From: a virus
Strand: one strand, 5' to 3'
Virus record (IMG/VR): IMGVR_UViG_3300022751_000004
Location: 1-43,771 of that record
Length of the DNA stretch: 43,771 bases
Shown piece by piece: positions 1 through 9,700 of the stretch. A program made the position numbers and the translations under genes. The notes under the pieces were generated by a model. The model was not told where the DNA came from. It did not search any database and was given only the letters and a program-made list of their open reading frames with translations. Every line of letters starts with the position of its first letter. Position 1 is the stretch's first letter.

Positions 1-127
1 TAAATCAAATCGATCTTCCGTTTCCTGAGGCTCAATTATGGAATGGTTACCTTGTATCATCTCAGCACCTTTTTAGTGAGTTTGAAGCATCTCGCGTTTA
101 CCGTAACATTCTCATTTTAAATCACAG
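1..127. repeat. Terminal direct repeat (assembly overlap of a circular genome)
   Basis: These 127 bases are identical to 43645-43771. The reading frame of the tail-completion gene continues through the joint without a break, so the repeat marks closure of a circular or circularly permuted genome of 43,644 bp. The odd length of exactly 127, a common assembler k-mer size, suggests an assembly artefact rather than a true short terminal repeat of the virion DNA. The second copy is at the right end of the window. Confidence 0.93.
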
Positions 128-155
128 CATAAAGCAAAATCAATTAACAACATAA
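1..155 (+). CDS. Tail completion/terminator-type protein, 3' part (joins 43317-43644)
   Basis: This is the C-terminal part of a gene that begins at 43317 and crosses the circle joint. The joined frame (43317-43644 plus 1-155) encodes 160 residues ending NHSIKQNQLTT. Its position directly after an HK97 gp10-like protein and before the tail tube gene is where siphophages place the tail terminator/completion protein, which caps the tail and contacts the head connector. The sequence itself was not matched to a named family; the role rests on order and size. Only 155 of 483 bases are visible at this end. Confidence 0.7.
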   Translation, partial: NQIDLPFPEAQLWNGYLVSSQHLFSEFEASRVYRNILILNHSIKQNQLTT

Positions 156-160
156 AGTAT

Positions 161-168
161 TATCTTTA
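161..168 (+). promoter_or_regulatory. Possible -7 element before the major tail gene
   Basis: TATCTTTA resembles the Bacteroidota -7 box TAnnTTTG and lies 15 nt before the start codon at 184. No TTTG is found 19 nt upstream, so the call is weak. Confidence 0.25.
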
Positions 169-183
169 CTAAAAAATATCACA

Positions 184-654
184 ATGTCTGAAGAAGTAAT
201 GAATGGAACGGGAACCCTGTTCTTTATCGATGAGGTTACACCCATAACCACGAACGGATATGATGTTGAGTTTCCCGGCGACTTCGAGCCGGTGGTGTGC
301 TTAACTGACAACAGTTTCGATTTTTCGGTAGCGCCGATTACCACGTCAAATAAATGCAACGGATTGTGGGCCTCATCTATACCGGGTGAGAAGTCAGGCA
401 CGTTCGGCATGAATGGCATGGCTGTTAAGCTTGCTGACGATGACGGTCGTTATAACATGAACAAGGTTTTCGAACTTGCCAAAAACGGAACACTGGTTTG
501 GGGAGCGCAGTTTGATGACGAGCTTTATTCGGTTCGATACGGGGTAGGTTATTTTACCGCCTATGCTGACCAGAACCCCGACAAACAGGCGAAAACATTT
601 TCGGGAACATTTACCATTACCGGGGAGATCTTCACCCAAACTGCAACCACGTAA
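184..654 (+). CDS. Major tail tube protein
   Basis: A 156-residue acidic protein without signal peptide or membrane segment, beginning MSEEVMNGTGTLFFIDEVTP. The size, the beta-rich composition and the GYFTAYADQNPDKQAKTFSGTF-type C-terminus ending in a TxTGEI strand fit siphophage tail tube subunits (TP901-1/phi13 major tail class). The protein would stack as hexameric rings to form the tail tube. It is followed four bases later by the tail assembly chaperone pair and then the tape measure gene, the classic order. No recognisable Ig-like extra domain is present. The family call is made by context plus general resemblance. Confidence 0.78.
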   Translation: MSEEVMNGTGTLFFIDEVTPITTNGYDVEFPGDFEPVVCLTDNSFDFSVAPITTSNKCNGLWASSIPGEKSGTFGMNGMAVKLADDDGRYNMNKVFELAKNGTLVWGAQFDDELYSVRYGVGYFTAYADQNPDKQAKTFSGTFTITGEIFTQTATT

Positions 655-657
655 TAA

Positions 658-1020
658 ATGGATGGGAAAATAGTCATTCGTGGGCGAACGCTGTTTTTCG
701 GCATGCTGTCGGTTCGTGAGTTCGCAACTAGGTCACTCGATGAAACGGTTAGGACGGGAAAGCCACTGACAAAGGAAAAGTCAGTTATCAATGCGATATA
801 TGCAGGTCTTTTGAACGGGGCTGACCTTACCGGAGAAAAGCCGCCAACATTCGAGGAGGCTTATGTTTGGGCCGAGGAACTCATGGACGGAGATCAGCAG
901 GAAATCGCTGATATAGAAAAGTGTTTCATGGAAAGCCGGGCCGGGAAAAAGCTGATAGCTATGATCCCAAAATCGGAAGCGGGCGAAGAAAAAAAAAGCG
1001 AAGACGAAACCGAAGAATAG
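658..1020 (+). CDS. Tail assembly chaperone (G-like), zero-frame product
   Basis: A 120-residue helical protein with a charged lysine/glutamate tail (EAGEEKKSEDETEE). It occupies the slot between tail tube and tape measure genes held by lambda gpG and its analogues, which bind the tape measure during tail assembly. Near its 3' end the zero frame reads GAA GAA AAA AAA AGC, so a run of nine A residues (989-997) forms a slippery A AAA AAA site. A -1 slip there continues into an open frame ending at 1340. The pair therefore matches the G/GT arrangement found in most long-tailed phages. Confidence 0.8.
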   Translation: MDGKIVIRGRTLFFGMLSVREFATRSLDETVRTGKPLTKEKSVINAIYAGLLNGADLTGEKPPTFEEAYVWAEELMDGDQQEIADIEKCFMESRAGKKLIAMIPKSEAGEEKKSEDETEE

Positions 1021-1340
1021 ATTGGGATGAGATAGAGATTTTCGCTTATACCAAGCTCGATCTTAAGCCATGGGAGTTTGTTCGCATAACAGAAAAGCAA
1101 TTTACACTAATGCGGATAGGCTATGAGCGAAACAGGCTTATTCAAAAGCAGGAGCTACGGAAATTGTGCTATGTGACTCTGATTGCCCCGCATGTTAATC
1201 CGAAAGATATTCCAAGGGGCGAGCACGAATACTGGAAGCTTCCAGGGGATCTGGCTGCCCCGGTAATAACAGATGCTCAGGTACAAGCTAAAATAAACCT
1301 TTTTAAATCATTGAAATGGCAACACAGGGGCCAAGGTTAG
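658..1340 (+). CDS. Tail assembly chaperone frameshift fusion (GT-like)
   Basis: This is a predicted -1 frameshift product. Translation follows the 658 frame through codon 994-996, slips back one base on the A-run 989-997, and continues at 996 with KRRRNRRIDWDEIEIF to the stop ending at 1340, about 227 residues in all. The downstream part has no plausible start of its own: the only ATG in that frame (921) lies deep inside the upstream gene. It has the look of a T domain (WDEIEIFAYTKLDLKPWEFVRIT, helical, basic). It overlaps the tape measure start (1316) by 25 bases. The efficiency of slipping is not knowable from sequence. Confidence 0.8.
989..997 (+). promoter_or_regulatory. -1 ribosomal frameshift slippery site
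   Basis: Nine consecutive A residues in the register A AAA AAA AGC relative to the zero frame, 24 bases before the zero-frame stop. The -1 frame beyond it is open for 114 codons. Confidence 0.78.
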
Positions 1341-3349
1341 TAGTAAGCGTAGGCGCAGATATTTCAAACTTGGTTGCAGGACTTACCCGCGCCCAGCAGG
1401 TAACGTCGTCTGCGGCTAATGGCATGACGAATGCCACCAACCAAGCTACGAGGTCGTTTACCATTCTCAACCAAACTCCATTTACTTTTGGTGCCAATTT
1501 CCAAAGAGCTGCCAACTCGGTAACGACATCATCGCGTCAAACCACAGCTGCTTTAAACCAAACTACTGCTGCCGCAACCAGGACTGGCGCAGCCGTTACA
1601 AGTGCGGCTCTTAGGATGTCAACATCTCAGGCAACCTATCAGAATTGGGGCCGGGTAATACAGGATCTTCCGTTCGGATTAATGGGGATTCAGAACAATT
1701 TAACACAGTTGATCCCATCAATCGGGTTACTTGGGTTGGGCTTTTCAGCCTTAATTGCCGGTCTTACATTTCTTCAGGTAGGTACTAGCGCATGGACTCG
1801 AGGACTTACAAACAATAAAAAAGCGGTTGATGAAAGCACCCAGTCAAATGAAGATTATTTAAAATCATTGGAGGATGTGCGCGAAGCAAGCGTAAAAGGC
1901 GCCCAAGATTCTGCCAAAGAACTTGCCACGCTTAAGGCTCTTTATTCGGCTTATAGTAACGCATCGTTGCCCCTTGAAAAGAGAAAAGAGACCTATAAAC
2001 AGATTCAGGAACTTTACCCTGCATATTTTGGAAATCTGTCATTCGAGGAAAAGGCATCTAAAAATGTTTCGGTGGCATACGATAAACTAACAAACTCTAT
2101 CATTGCTACCGGAAGAGCCAGGGCAGCGATAGATATCATCACAAAAAACGCCACAGATCAATTAACCAATGAAGAAAAAATAGCCGATTTCAGAGGAAAA
2201 CTGAGTAAGGCAGAGGATGAACTTGAAAAGGTTCGGGAAAAAAATAGGCAAGAACTGGTTAGAACGGGGCTGTATAATAGCGAAGCGCTTCGGTCTGCCC
2301 AAAGCAAGCGAGAACAGGACGCTTTAAAGGTAGTGCTGGAATACCGTAAAAACATTTATAACCTCGAAGCCGTAAACTACAACCTTCAGAACGCGTCATT
2401 GCGTTTGCAGGAAAAGATAACCGAAGAGGTAAAAAAAGGCGCCGTGATCAGTGGAAGCGTAGGCGGGGCGCTGACAAAAAAAGATCGTGAAGATCTAAAG
2501 CTCCTTGAAACTACTACCGTTGCAGATAAGTTAGGTTTGATCGCCAAAGCGAAAAAAGAAATCTTCGACCTACAGGGCGATATCTTTCGAACCGATGACG
2601 CGGAAAAGGTAGCTGCCATCGAAGACGCTATAGCGGGACTAAATGCGCAGATTAAGGCTCTTGAATCCACAACAAGCCAGCAACAGAGCACATTGGGGCT
2701 AGAGGGCCTTACGGCGAATCTTCCCAAGGCGCAAAAAGAAATTAAAAAGTTTGTCCCGGAAGTCACTCAGTTTGCGAAAGACACGGCGAGCCTCATTAGC
2801 AATGGTATAACGTCCGGTTTTTCAGGCATTGGTGATGCTATTGGGTCGGCACTCGCGAATGGAGACAACGTATTGGAGGCATTCGGAGCCTCTATACTTG
2901 GAACGATCGGCGACATTCTCATGCAGTTTGGAAAGCTTACGATTGCAGCAGGGGTAGCCTCATTGGCATTGAAATCAGCGCTTAAGCTCGGTAACCCAAT
3001 TGCCGCTATTGCTGCCGGCACGGCGCTTGTGGCTGTCGGTGCCGCGGTTAAAGGTTTTTCTGCCAACATAGGCAAAGATGATAATCAAAACTCGCCGGGA
3101 AGCACCCAGCGGAGGATTCCGGGATTTGCCCATGGGGTAACCGATTTCGCCGGAGGCATAGCTAAGGTTCACAAAAACGAGGCATTGGTTAACCTGTCCC
3201 CCGGAACTGATGTGATACCGGCAACCAGGGCGGCAGGGCTATTCGGGGGAAATGAAACTCAGATTTTTATTGCCGATACCAGGATCTCCGGCGAAGACAT
3301 TGTGATCTCATATAACCGCACACAGCGTAAAAATTCACGTCAGGGATGA
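1316..3349 (+). CDS. Tail tape measure protein
   Basis: A 677-residue protein with the tape measure layout. The N-terminus is rich in alanine, threonine, glutamine and asparagine (about residues 1-110). A hydrophobic stretch IGLLGLGFSALIAGLTFLQV follows near 130-155, then long charged helices (about 165-450). A second cluster of glycine/alanine-rich hydrophobic segments sits near 490-600 (GASILGTIGDILMQFGKL, AAIAAGTALVAVGAAVKGF). The C-terminus carries PGFAHGVTDFAGGIAKVHKNEALVNL, typical of tape measure ends. It sets tail length and is threaded inside the tube. Using the roughly 0.15 nm per residue rule, a tail near 100 nm is expected. Its stop overlaps the next start by ATGA. Confidence 0.92.
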   Translation: MATQGPRLVVSVGADISNLVAGLTRAQQVTSSAANGMTNATNQATRSFTILNQTPFTFGANFQRAANSVTTSSRQTTAALNQTTAAATRTGAAVTSAALRMSTSQATYQNWGRVIQDLPFGLMGIQNNLTQLIPSIGLLGLGFSALIAGLTFLQVGTSAWTRGLTNNKKAVDESTQSNEDYLKSLEDVREASVKGAQDSAKELATLKALYSAYSNASLPLEKRKETYKQIQELYPAYFGNLSFEEKASKNVSVAYDKLTNSIIATGRARAAIDIITKNATDQLTNEEKIADFRGKLSKAEDELEKVREKNRQELVRTGLYNSEALRSAQSKREQDALKVVLEYRKNIYNLEAVNYNLQNASLRLQEKITEEVKKGAVISGSVGGALTKKDREDLKLLETTTVADKLGLIAKAKKEIFDLQGDIFRTDDAEKVAAIEDAIAGLNAQIKALESTTSQQQSTLGLEGLTANLPKAQKEIKKFVPEVTQFAKDTASLISNGITSGFSGIGDAIGSALANGDNVLEAFGASILGTIGDILMQFGKLTIAAGVASLALKSALKLGNPIAAIAAGTALVAVGAAVKGFSANIGKDDNQNSPGSTQRRIPGFAHGVTDFAGGIAKVHKNEALVNLSPGTDVIPATRAAGLFGGNETQIFIADTRISGEDIVISYNRTQRKNSRQG

Positions 3350-5763
3350 GTTGGGTAATAGATCAGATAAAAGTTAAGCCAAGCGGATTTCTCGCGTCAT
3401 GGAGATACAGAAACGTTCTGATAGATGAAAACGGTGTAGTTACTAATGAGCGTGTTCCTGGTGAAGAATACATGAACCTTCCATGCCAGTCCGATTATAA
3501 AAAATCAGTTAGAAGGTATTCGGAGGGGCAATTAATTACGGAGTTTTGCAACTTAACAACATTCACTAATTACCGCGTATACGCTCAAAACTGCGAGCCA
3601 TTCGTGTATGTTCAGACTGACATAAATGCTACTAAGTGTGGCTATGTCGTTCCGCTGCCAACCCCTGGCCTTCCGCCATCGCCTTTCGGCCCGCTCACAT
3701 ATGGGCTTTACAAATTCTTTGAGTTCTGCGACATCGGAAATCAGGAAGGCATTCAATCAACCATAACGGTAAATTTCTACAAAAAGAACTATACGGGAGA
3801 AGTTGTTGAGATAACAACCGGCAGCGAATCGCCGGTTCAGATCCAGTATAAGGATATCGGGGAGAAAATGTTCGGCATACAGTCGAGTGAATGCATAATC
3901 GGGTTGAATGTTGATGAGAACTTTAAGCTGGCTGAATTTTACACCAGCGATGAAAGGGAGTATCTATGCGAGATCCTTACTAGTGGCACGTTGACATATA
4001 AGGGCTACGTGATACCGGACAGCTGCAATGAGCCATTTATTGCCCCTCCGTATGACGTTGAAATACGTCTCACAGATGGGCTTGGCAGCCTGCAAATGAT
4101 CACGTATCCGGTGCCTACCGGTAACCAAACCTTGAAGGATGTACTTTGCTATTGTTTTGCAATGACCAATTTGGAGCTTGATGTTTGCACGGTTTGTAAC
4201 ATTTATGCAACCAACATGGTCAACGGTCTAAACGACGATCCACTCGCGCAGGCGGTTATTAACCCGTTACGTTTCTCAGATCAAAAGGGTCACATACTTA
4301 CTTGTTATGATGTGCTTGAGGCGATCTGCGAGAACTTTTTCGGGTTCATTAAACAGTCTGGCGGTAAGTGGCACTTCAGGAGGCTGAACGAACTTTCAAA
4401 CCAGGTGATAAGAATGCGTGTTTATTCATACACCGGTTTCTTCCTGCGCGGTGAAAATGTGCAGCCGCTTAGGGTGATCGGCCAGAACCAAGAGCTAACA
4501 TTCTGCGATGGATACCCGGAAATGAGCATTGGTAATGCTTACAAGCGCATAACGTCAACGCTGTATTATGGGGACGTTCCAGCCTATGTATTTAATGGAG
4601 ATTTCGAGCTATGGGACGGGTCGAATTTCACTTACTGGAGCAAGTACGGCGGTATCGATGTTTCTCGTATCCAAAACACTGTAAAGGGCAGCGGCGGCGC
4701 TTCTGTGCTTGTCGACGACTATTCCCTTCAATTTAATGAATCTGCCAATTCTGGTAAATGGATACAGGCGATGCCAATCAACACGCGAGCAGGATCTAAA
4801 TTTAGGTTAACTATAAGCTTATCTAAACCGAAAGGCGATGCTTATTTTGTTTTTCGAATTAAGGTAGGATCGTATTACCTCACAAATGATATCTTCAACA
4901 CTAATTTTCAATGGGTTCAAAGCCAATCTGCGGCCACATATAAACTGCCATTCCAGCCATTAAACTCGTTATATTATGTCTTTTCCATAGACACACCACC
5001 TACGCCTGAAGATGGAGATATATTTATTCAGTTGTTTGGCGTACAATACTACTACCTTGAACCAATAGGGCTAGATGTCGATAATTTCATTTTAGCCCCA
5101 TATCAGCTAACGTCAATTGATGATGTTGAGATATCAGTTTCAAACGAAACTAACAATTCTTACTCAACCGGGATCGATTACATCAGCGAACAGCTTGGCT
5201 TTTTTACCCCTAAAAAGGATGATGCAAACTCACTAAGCCTTTTGTTCGGGGATTTGGGGAGTTCGTTAATTTTTGCCCCAAATGGGGCAGAGACGCAAAA
5301 TTTAACCATCGACCTGTACGCAATACAGGTAAAAGGATCATATACCGAGTTCTGGCAGGACTACGGCCAAACCGCGACCGCGTTACCATTGGGCCTGGCT
5401 ATTGCCCGGGCGGCGATGACCATGTATCAGGCTCCTTTCCGGTACTTGGATTGCAGCATACGGGCGCTCCCCACGCAAAACGTGTCTCCGCTGGACATAC
5501 TTCAGATCGTTGTTCCGTTTGATCCCGGATTCTCATCCAAGAAGTTTACAATTCTTTCAGGGACGTATGATTTGAAGTATAAGCAGGTAAAGAATGCCAG
5601 GCTGCGGGAAATATTTGCTAAGAATGCAGTTACGAACGATGTCCCCGGTGTACCTCATTACAGTGGCACGGTAGATGGCCCTATAACGCAAGATGCAAAT
5701 AATATCAATCCGAGCGGAGTAGGCGGAATATTTACCCAAGAATTTACCCAAGAATTTACCTAA
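3346..5763 (+). CDS. Tail tip / baseplate hub-type structural protein
   Basis: An 805-residue protein translated through an ATGA overlap with the tape measure gene. It has many aromatic and beta-prone segments, several cysteines (for example NLTTFTNYRVYAQNC, CYCFAMTNLELDVCTVCNIY) and a central segment GDFELWDGSNFTYWSKYGG that resembles a carbohydrate-binding jelly-roll domain start. The position after the tape measure fits the distal tail/hub protein that anchors fibres. No lysozyme or peptidase motif could be identified. The C-terminus ends in a short tandem repeat (FTQEFTQEFT) produced by a duplicated 12-base unit. The function is inferred from order and size. Confidence 0.6.
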   Translation: MSWVIDQIKVKPSGFLASWRYRNVLIDENGVVTNERVPGEEYMNLPCQSDYKKSVRRYSEGQLITEFCNLTTFTNYRVYAQNCEPFVYVQTDINATKCGYVVPLPTPGLPPSPFGPLTYGLYKFFEFCDIGNQEGIQSTITVNFYKKNYTGEVVEITTGSESPVQIQYKDIGEKMFGIQSSECIIGLNVDENFKLAEFYTSDEREYLCEILTSGTLTYKGYVIPDSCNEPFIAPPYDVEIRLTDGLGSLQMITYPVPTGNQTLKDVLCYCFAMTNLELDVCTVCNIYATNMVNGLNDDPLAQAVINPLRFSDQKGHILTCYDVLEAICENFFGFIKQSGGKWHFRRLNELSNQVIRMRVYSYTGFFLRGENVQPLRVIGQNQELTFCDGYPEMSIGNAYKRITSTLYYGDVPAYVFNGDFELWDGSNFTYWSKYGGIDVSRIQNTVKGSGGASVLVDDYSLQFNESANSGKWIQAMPINTRAGSKFRLTISLSKPKGDAYFVFRIKVGSYYLTNDIFNTNFQWVQSQSAATYKLPFQPLNSLYYVFSIDTPPTPEDGDIFIQLFGVQYYYLEPIGLDVDNFILAPYQLTSIDDVEISVSNETNNSYSTGIDYISEQLGFFTPKKDDANSLSLLFGDLGSSLIFAPNGAETQNLTIDLYAIQVKGSYTEFWQDYGQTATALPLGLAIARAAMTMYQAPFRYLDCSIRALPTQNVSPLDILQIVVPFDPGFSSKKFTILSGTYDLKYKQVKNARLREIFAKNAVTNDVPGVPHYSGTVDGPITQDANNINPSGVGGIFTQEFTQEFT

Positions 5764-5773
5764 CTTTAGGGCA

Positions 5774-6712
5774 ATGTCAGCACTTACCGATGCATTACAG
5801 GCGCTTATAAACGCGGTCAATACCACTGTTACTGAAAAGGTAGCCATAGATAGCATTGACCCTGTTGATGTAGGTGACGCTACCACTAACCTGGAGGAAT
5901 TTCTACAAACCACATTAAACGCTCTTCAGTACCCAACGTGGACAGAGGGATCAGTAGCGCCAGTCGATGGGGTAGGCCAGTTTGGCGATTACTATAAACA
6001 GGACAACGGCGCCGGCGTGATTACCATTTGGGAAAACAATGAAGGCATATGGGTAACACTTTATACCATAAATATTTCTCCTTCTACTGTTCCTGATTCA
6101 ATTCGAACAGGATTGCAGTGCTTTATAGATGGATTTGTAGTGACAGTCTTGGCTGGCAGCTGGTACATTAACAACGCACAATACCAGATCCTGACGCAAA
6201 CGCAATTCACATTATCGCCAGCAGACGCTAATTATCTACGCTACGATTTGATATATGCGAGCAATGACGATCTGATTCATATACTGGAAGGCACAGCCTC
6301 TATTTCTCCGACCATTCCTGCCGTTCCTGCTAATTCGATCATGGTCGATGTTGCTGTGATCCCTTCGATTGCTTCCGGCGCAGATCCTTATCTGATATCC
6401 GGGCAGGGGCCATCGGGCGGAAGTGGCAGCAACTATGTGCCTGGACAAATATTAATCCCTGCAGGAACATCTGCGGATATCACTATACAATGGCAAACCG
6501 ACCTTATACCAGGAACCACTATAACGTACGTACAATCTTACGGTAATAACCTGCGCTGCCTAAGTGACTGGTACGAGGTTTCCGCAAATGTGTGGAACCT
6601 TGGAGGGGGGGTCATTCAGCCTGTCGTCACGTTTGTTTCTGACGCAATCACTACTTTTGTAATTCCATTTACATACGACAATTCAGTAAATAGAAAATTA
6701 GCTATATCGTAA
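5774..6712 (+). CDS. Tail/fibre-associated structural protein
   Basis: A 312-residue protein with a helical N-terminus (MSALTDALQALINAVN) followed by beta-rich sequence. A glycine/serine linker (QGPSGGSGSNYVPGQ, about residues 214-228) precedes a C-terminal domain of strands (PVVTFVSDAITTFVIPF). This is the plan of a baseplate adaptor or short fibre with a particle-attached N-terminus and an exposed head domain. The ATG is 5 nt downstream of TAACTTTA (5761-5768). It is followed after one base by the large fibre gene. Not assigned to a named family. Confidence 0.55.
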   Translation: MSALTDALQALINAVNTTVTEKVAIDSIDPVDVGDATTNLEEFLQTTLNALQYPTWTEGSVAPVDGVGQFGDYYKQDNGAGVITIWENNEGIWVTLYTINISPSTVPDSIRTGLQCFIDGFVVTVLAGSWYINNAQYQILTQTQFTLSPADANYLRYDLIYASNDDLIHILEGTASISPTIPAVPANSIMVDVAVIPSIASGADPYLISGQGPSGGSGSNYVPGQILIPAGTSADITIQWQTDLIPGTTITYVQSYGNNLRCLSDWYEVSANVWNLGGGVIQPVVTFVSDAITTFVIPFTYDNSVNRKLAIS

Positions 6713-6713
6713 C

Positions 6714-9700
6714 ATGAAAAAAATAATTTACGCCTTATTACTTCTTCCGCTGCTATCCAGCGCCCAATCGCCAACTGGCTACTCGAATGTTGGGAATGCC
6801 ATTTCCCGTGGCATTGTAGGTACTGATAGTACGTGGTCTTTTAATCAGGCGCCCAATGCATCCGGTAAAGCACCTACGTTTAAATCGATGTATGGTTATG
6901 ACATCAGGTACGCTCCAATTTCCGGCGGCTCGAATTATATCAGAAACCAGTCAACGCCTACTCAAACTGGGTCATTCAATATAAGTGGCACAGGGTTGCT
7001 TGGCGGTGATTTAGGCGTAACGGGAACAGGTGTATTCGGGAAGATATCCATGGTTCCGGGCATTACGCCGGATGCCGGAGAAGGTGTTTTTGGCAGGCTG
7101 ACAATTGGGCGAGCAGTTGCTGGGGGTGTTAAAACATTGAGGTTTTTTGATTCAGGATCTCAAATAGCGGCGCTTACGGTTAATTCTGCAAATACCTCAA
7201 TTGGGGTGGATGTTTATTCCGGAGGATCGTATGTATCTACTCCGATCTCTGTTAGCATTCCGGGTGGCATTACAAGCATAGCTCATGGGCAGAGTTCTTT
7301 CACACCAGTATCAGGGACAGACCTTGTAAGGCTTACTGATTTGGGGGCCTACGTCCCGTCAAGCTCCTTCTCCGGCACAAAGTTTTACATCCCGCGGGTC
7401 GGTTCATCGTCACCATATACGCTAACGGACGGTCAATTATTTGATAACTCTTATTACATTCAGCAGGGGACAGGCTGGAATAACACTACAGATTCCGTAA
7501 AGCACAGAAACGTTATATCTATTTCAGGTGCGCCAACAGTGGCTAATTATGCCAATATAGGAATCCAAAACCTCAATACCGGTGGTGCATCAGAGGTAGG
7601 GTTTTACAACGAATCAGGTGTTAGGCAACTAGCTTTCAGGGCTTATAATGCTACGGCCCCATTCTATCCTGGGAAAAGCCAAATTTCATCTACGGGCAAT
7701 CTACTGTTGTCAGGCGGAGGAGTTGATTTGGTGAAAGTGACATCTACCGGGATGGGGGTTGGCCTTCCTTCCTCTTTGGGTAACGCAGCCGCCACCGCCA
7801 TTGTTGACGCTAAAGATGCGCGAACAGGTTTGACTGCCGGATACCGCGTGTACTACGGCATCAACTCATCTACATACGCTCTTTCAAGCGATCAAACCAC
7901 CTACGGAGCTTATTTTGACAATATTGCAAGTCGGGCGTCAGGGTCTAACACCTTAACTAACGTGGGGATGTACGCTAGGGCAGCAGCAGGGCAGCTTAAT
8001 TATGCCGGATGGTTTGGGGCAGGTAATGTGCTGGTTGAGAATAATGCCACCTTTGGAGGGTCTTTAACACCTACTCACCCGGTAACCGTATCATCAGGCA
8101 CATTGGGTTTATCTATTAAGAATGTAGCTGACGATACAAACTACGAGCGGATGGTTTTATCAGCTTCATCCAACGTGTTCAGGATTATGCCAGAAATTGG
8201 CGGGACTGGCGTTTTGCGTCCTCTTATGGTGGGGAGTACGCAAGGCCAGTTTCAAATGAGCGGATCAGCGGTAGCGGTGGGAAATACCGGTGGGGCGAAG
8301 GTGGCGATGACTGCCGGTTCAACGTCCATAGGCTACCCAGTTGAACTTAGCACGGCGGCGTTAATAGCATCTTCTGGCACGCAGCGCGGCGCCTCAGCAC
8401 TATCTCATTTCAATCAAACAGGAACTGCGTCCAGCGTCGGTTTTTTCATAGGAAAATACAATCAGGCTCTTGGAAGCGGTACAGCAAAACTCATCAGCGC
8501 AACCACGCTGGCTAGTCCCAATACAGGTGCAGCAACTGAGCAGTTTGCAGTAAGCGATGCGGGTGCTATATTTTCAAACTCACTTACAGCTTCTACATTG
8601 CTTGTATCAGATGCTAGTAAAAACGTCGTCAGCAGTGCGGTTACTTCTACGGAAGCTGGCTACCTGTCCGGGGTTACATCGGCCATACAGACACAGTTGA
8701 ACGCTAAAGCGCCGACGGCATCCCCATCATTTACCGGTCTATCATCTTTCATAAACACAACAGGCCCGCAATTAACGGTTGGTTACGATGGCTCGAACAA
8801 GTTTACAACATCGGTATCTTCCACAGGAACGGTTACTAATGATGCTACTGGTTCTATAGCGAGATTTTACTTCAATGATCCACTTTATGTTGTTAACTCC
8901 GCAGGCGGCGCTCAGTTTAGTTCTGGGTATGACTTTTCAAACGCTTGGTCTGCAAATACAGCATCCAACGGTACAACTACTTTTAGCCTGATCGGTAGCG
9001 GAAGCCCTACGTTTATCTTCTCGCAGCCGGTCAGCATGCCTACAGCATCTCCGGGCACCAATACCACCCAGGGAGCTACCACAGCTTTTGTTACCGCTGC
9101 GATCACAGCAGCAGCCCCAACGGCTACTCTTACTCGTGGATTCGGACTTACTGGATCTAACTATACGCCTACAAGTGCAGCTACTTTTGGTGTGGATACA
9201 ACAGTTGTGAGAACGGTTGCTAACTCGGTAAGTTTAGCTCAGTTGCAGACAAAAGTAAACGGATATCTACCTTTAACCGGAGGCGCACTAACTGGCCCTT
9301 TAACTATTACTTCTACCTCTTCCCCACAGTTATCAAACCGGTATAGTTCTGGAACGAGAATGGATGTTACTACCAATGCTAGTGGGCTGACAAGGTTTGT
9401 GTCTGTGGCTGGAGGACTTCCGGGCCCCGGTTTCGAATTTAATCAGGATGTTACAGTTCCTAGTTTAACGGCAAGTTCAAATGTGAGTACATCTAGTTTG
9501 CTTCTTAGCAATCAAATATCATGGGCGGCTATTTCAGGAGGCGGGTCTATATCTATCAATACGCAGCCTACCGCTAACGCGTATATCCTTAACCAGCCAA
9601 TAAGACCCAATGGAAGCACTTCAACTTATGCGGTAGTTGAAGACGGCGGCGGAGCCGAAGCCAATACCACAACAGTTGCATTAACAACAGCTAATTTAAA

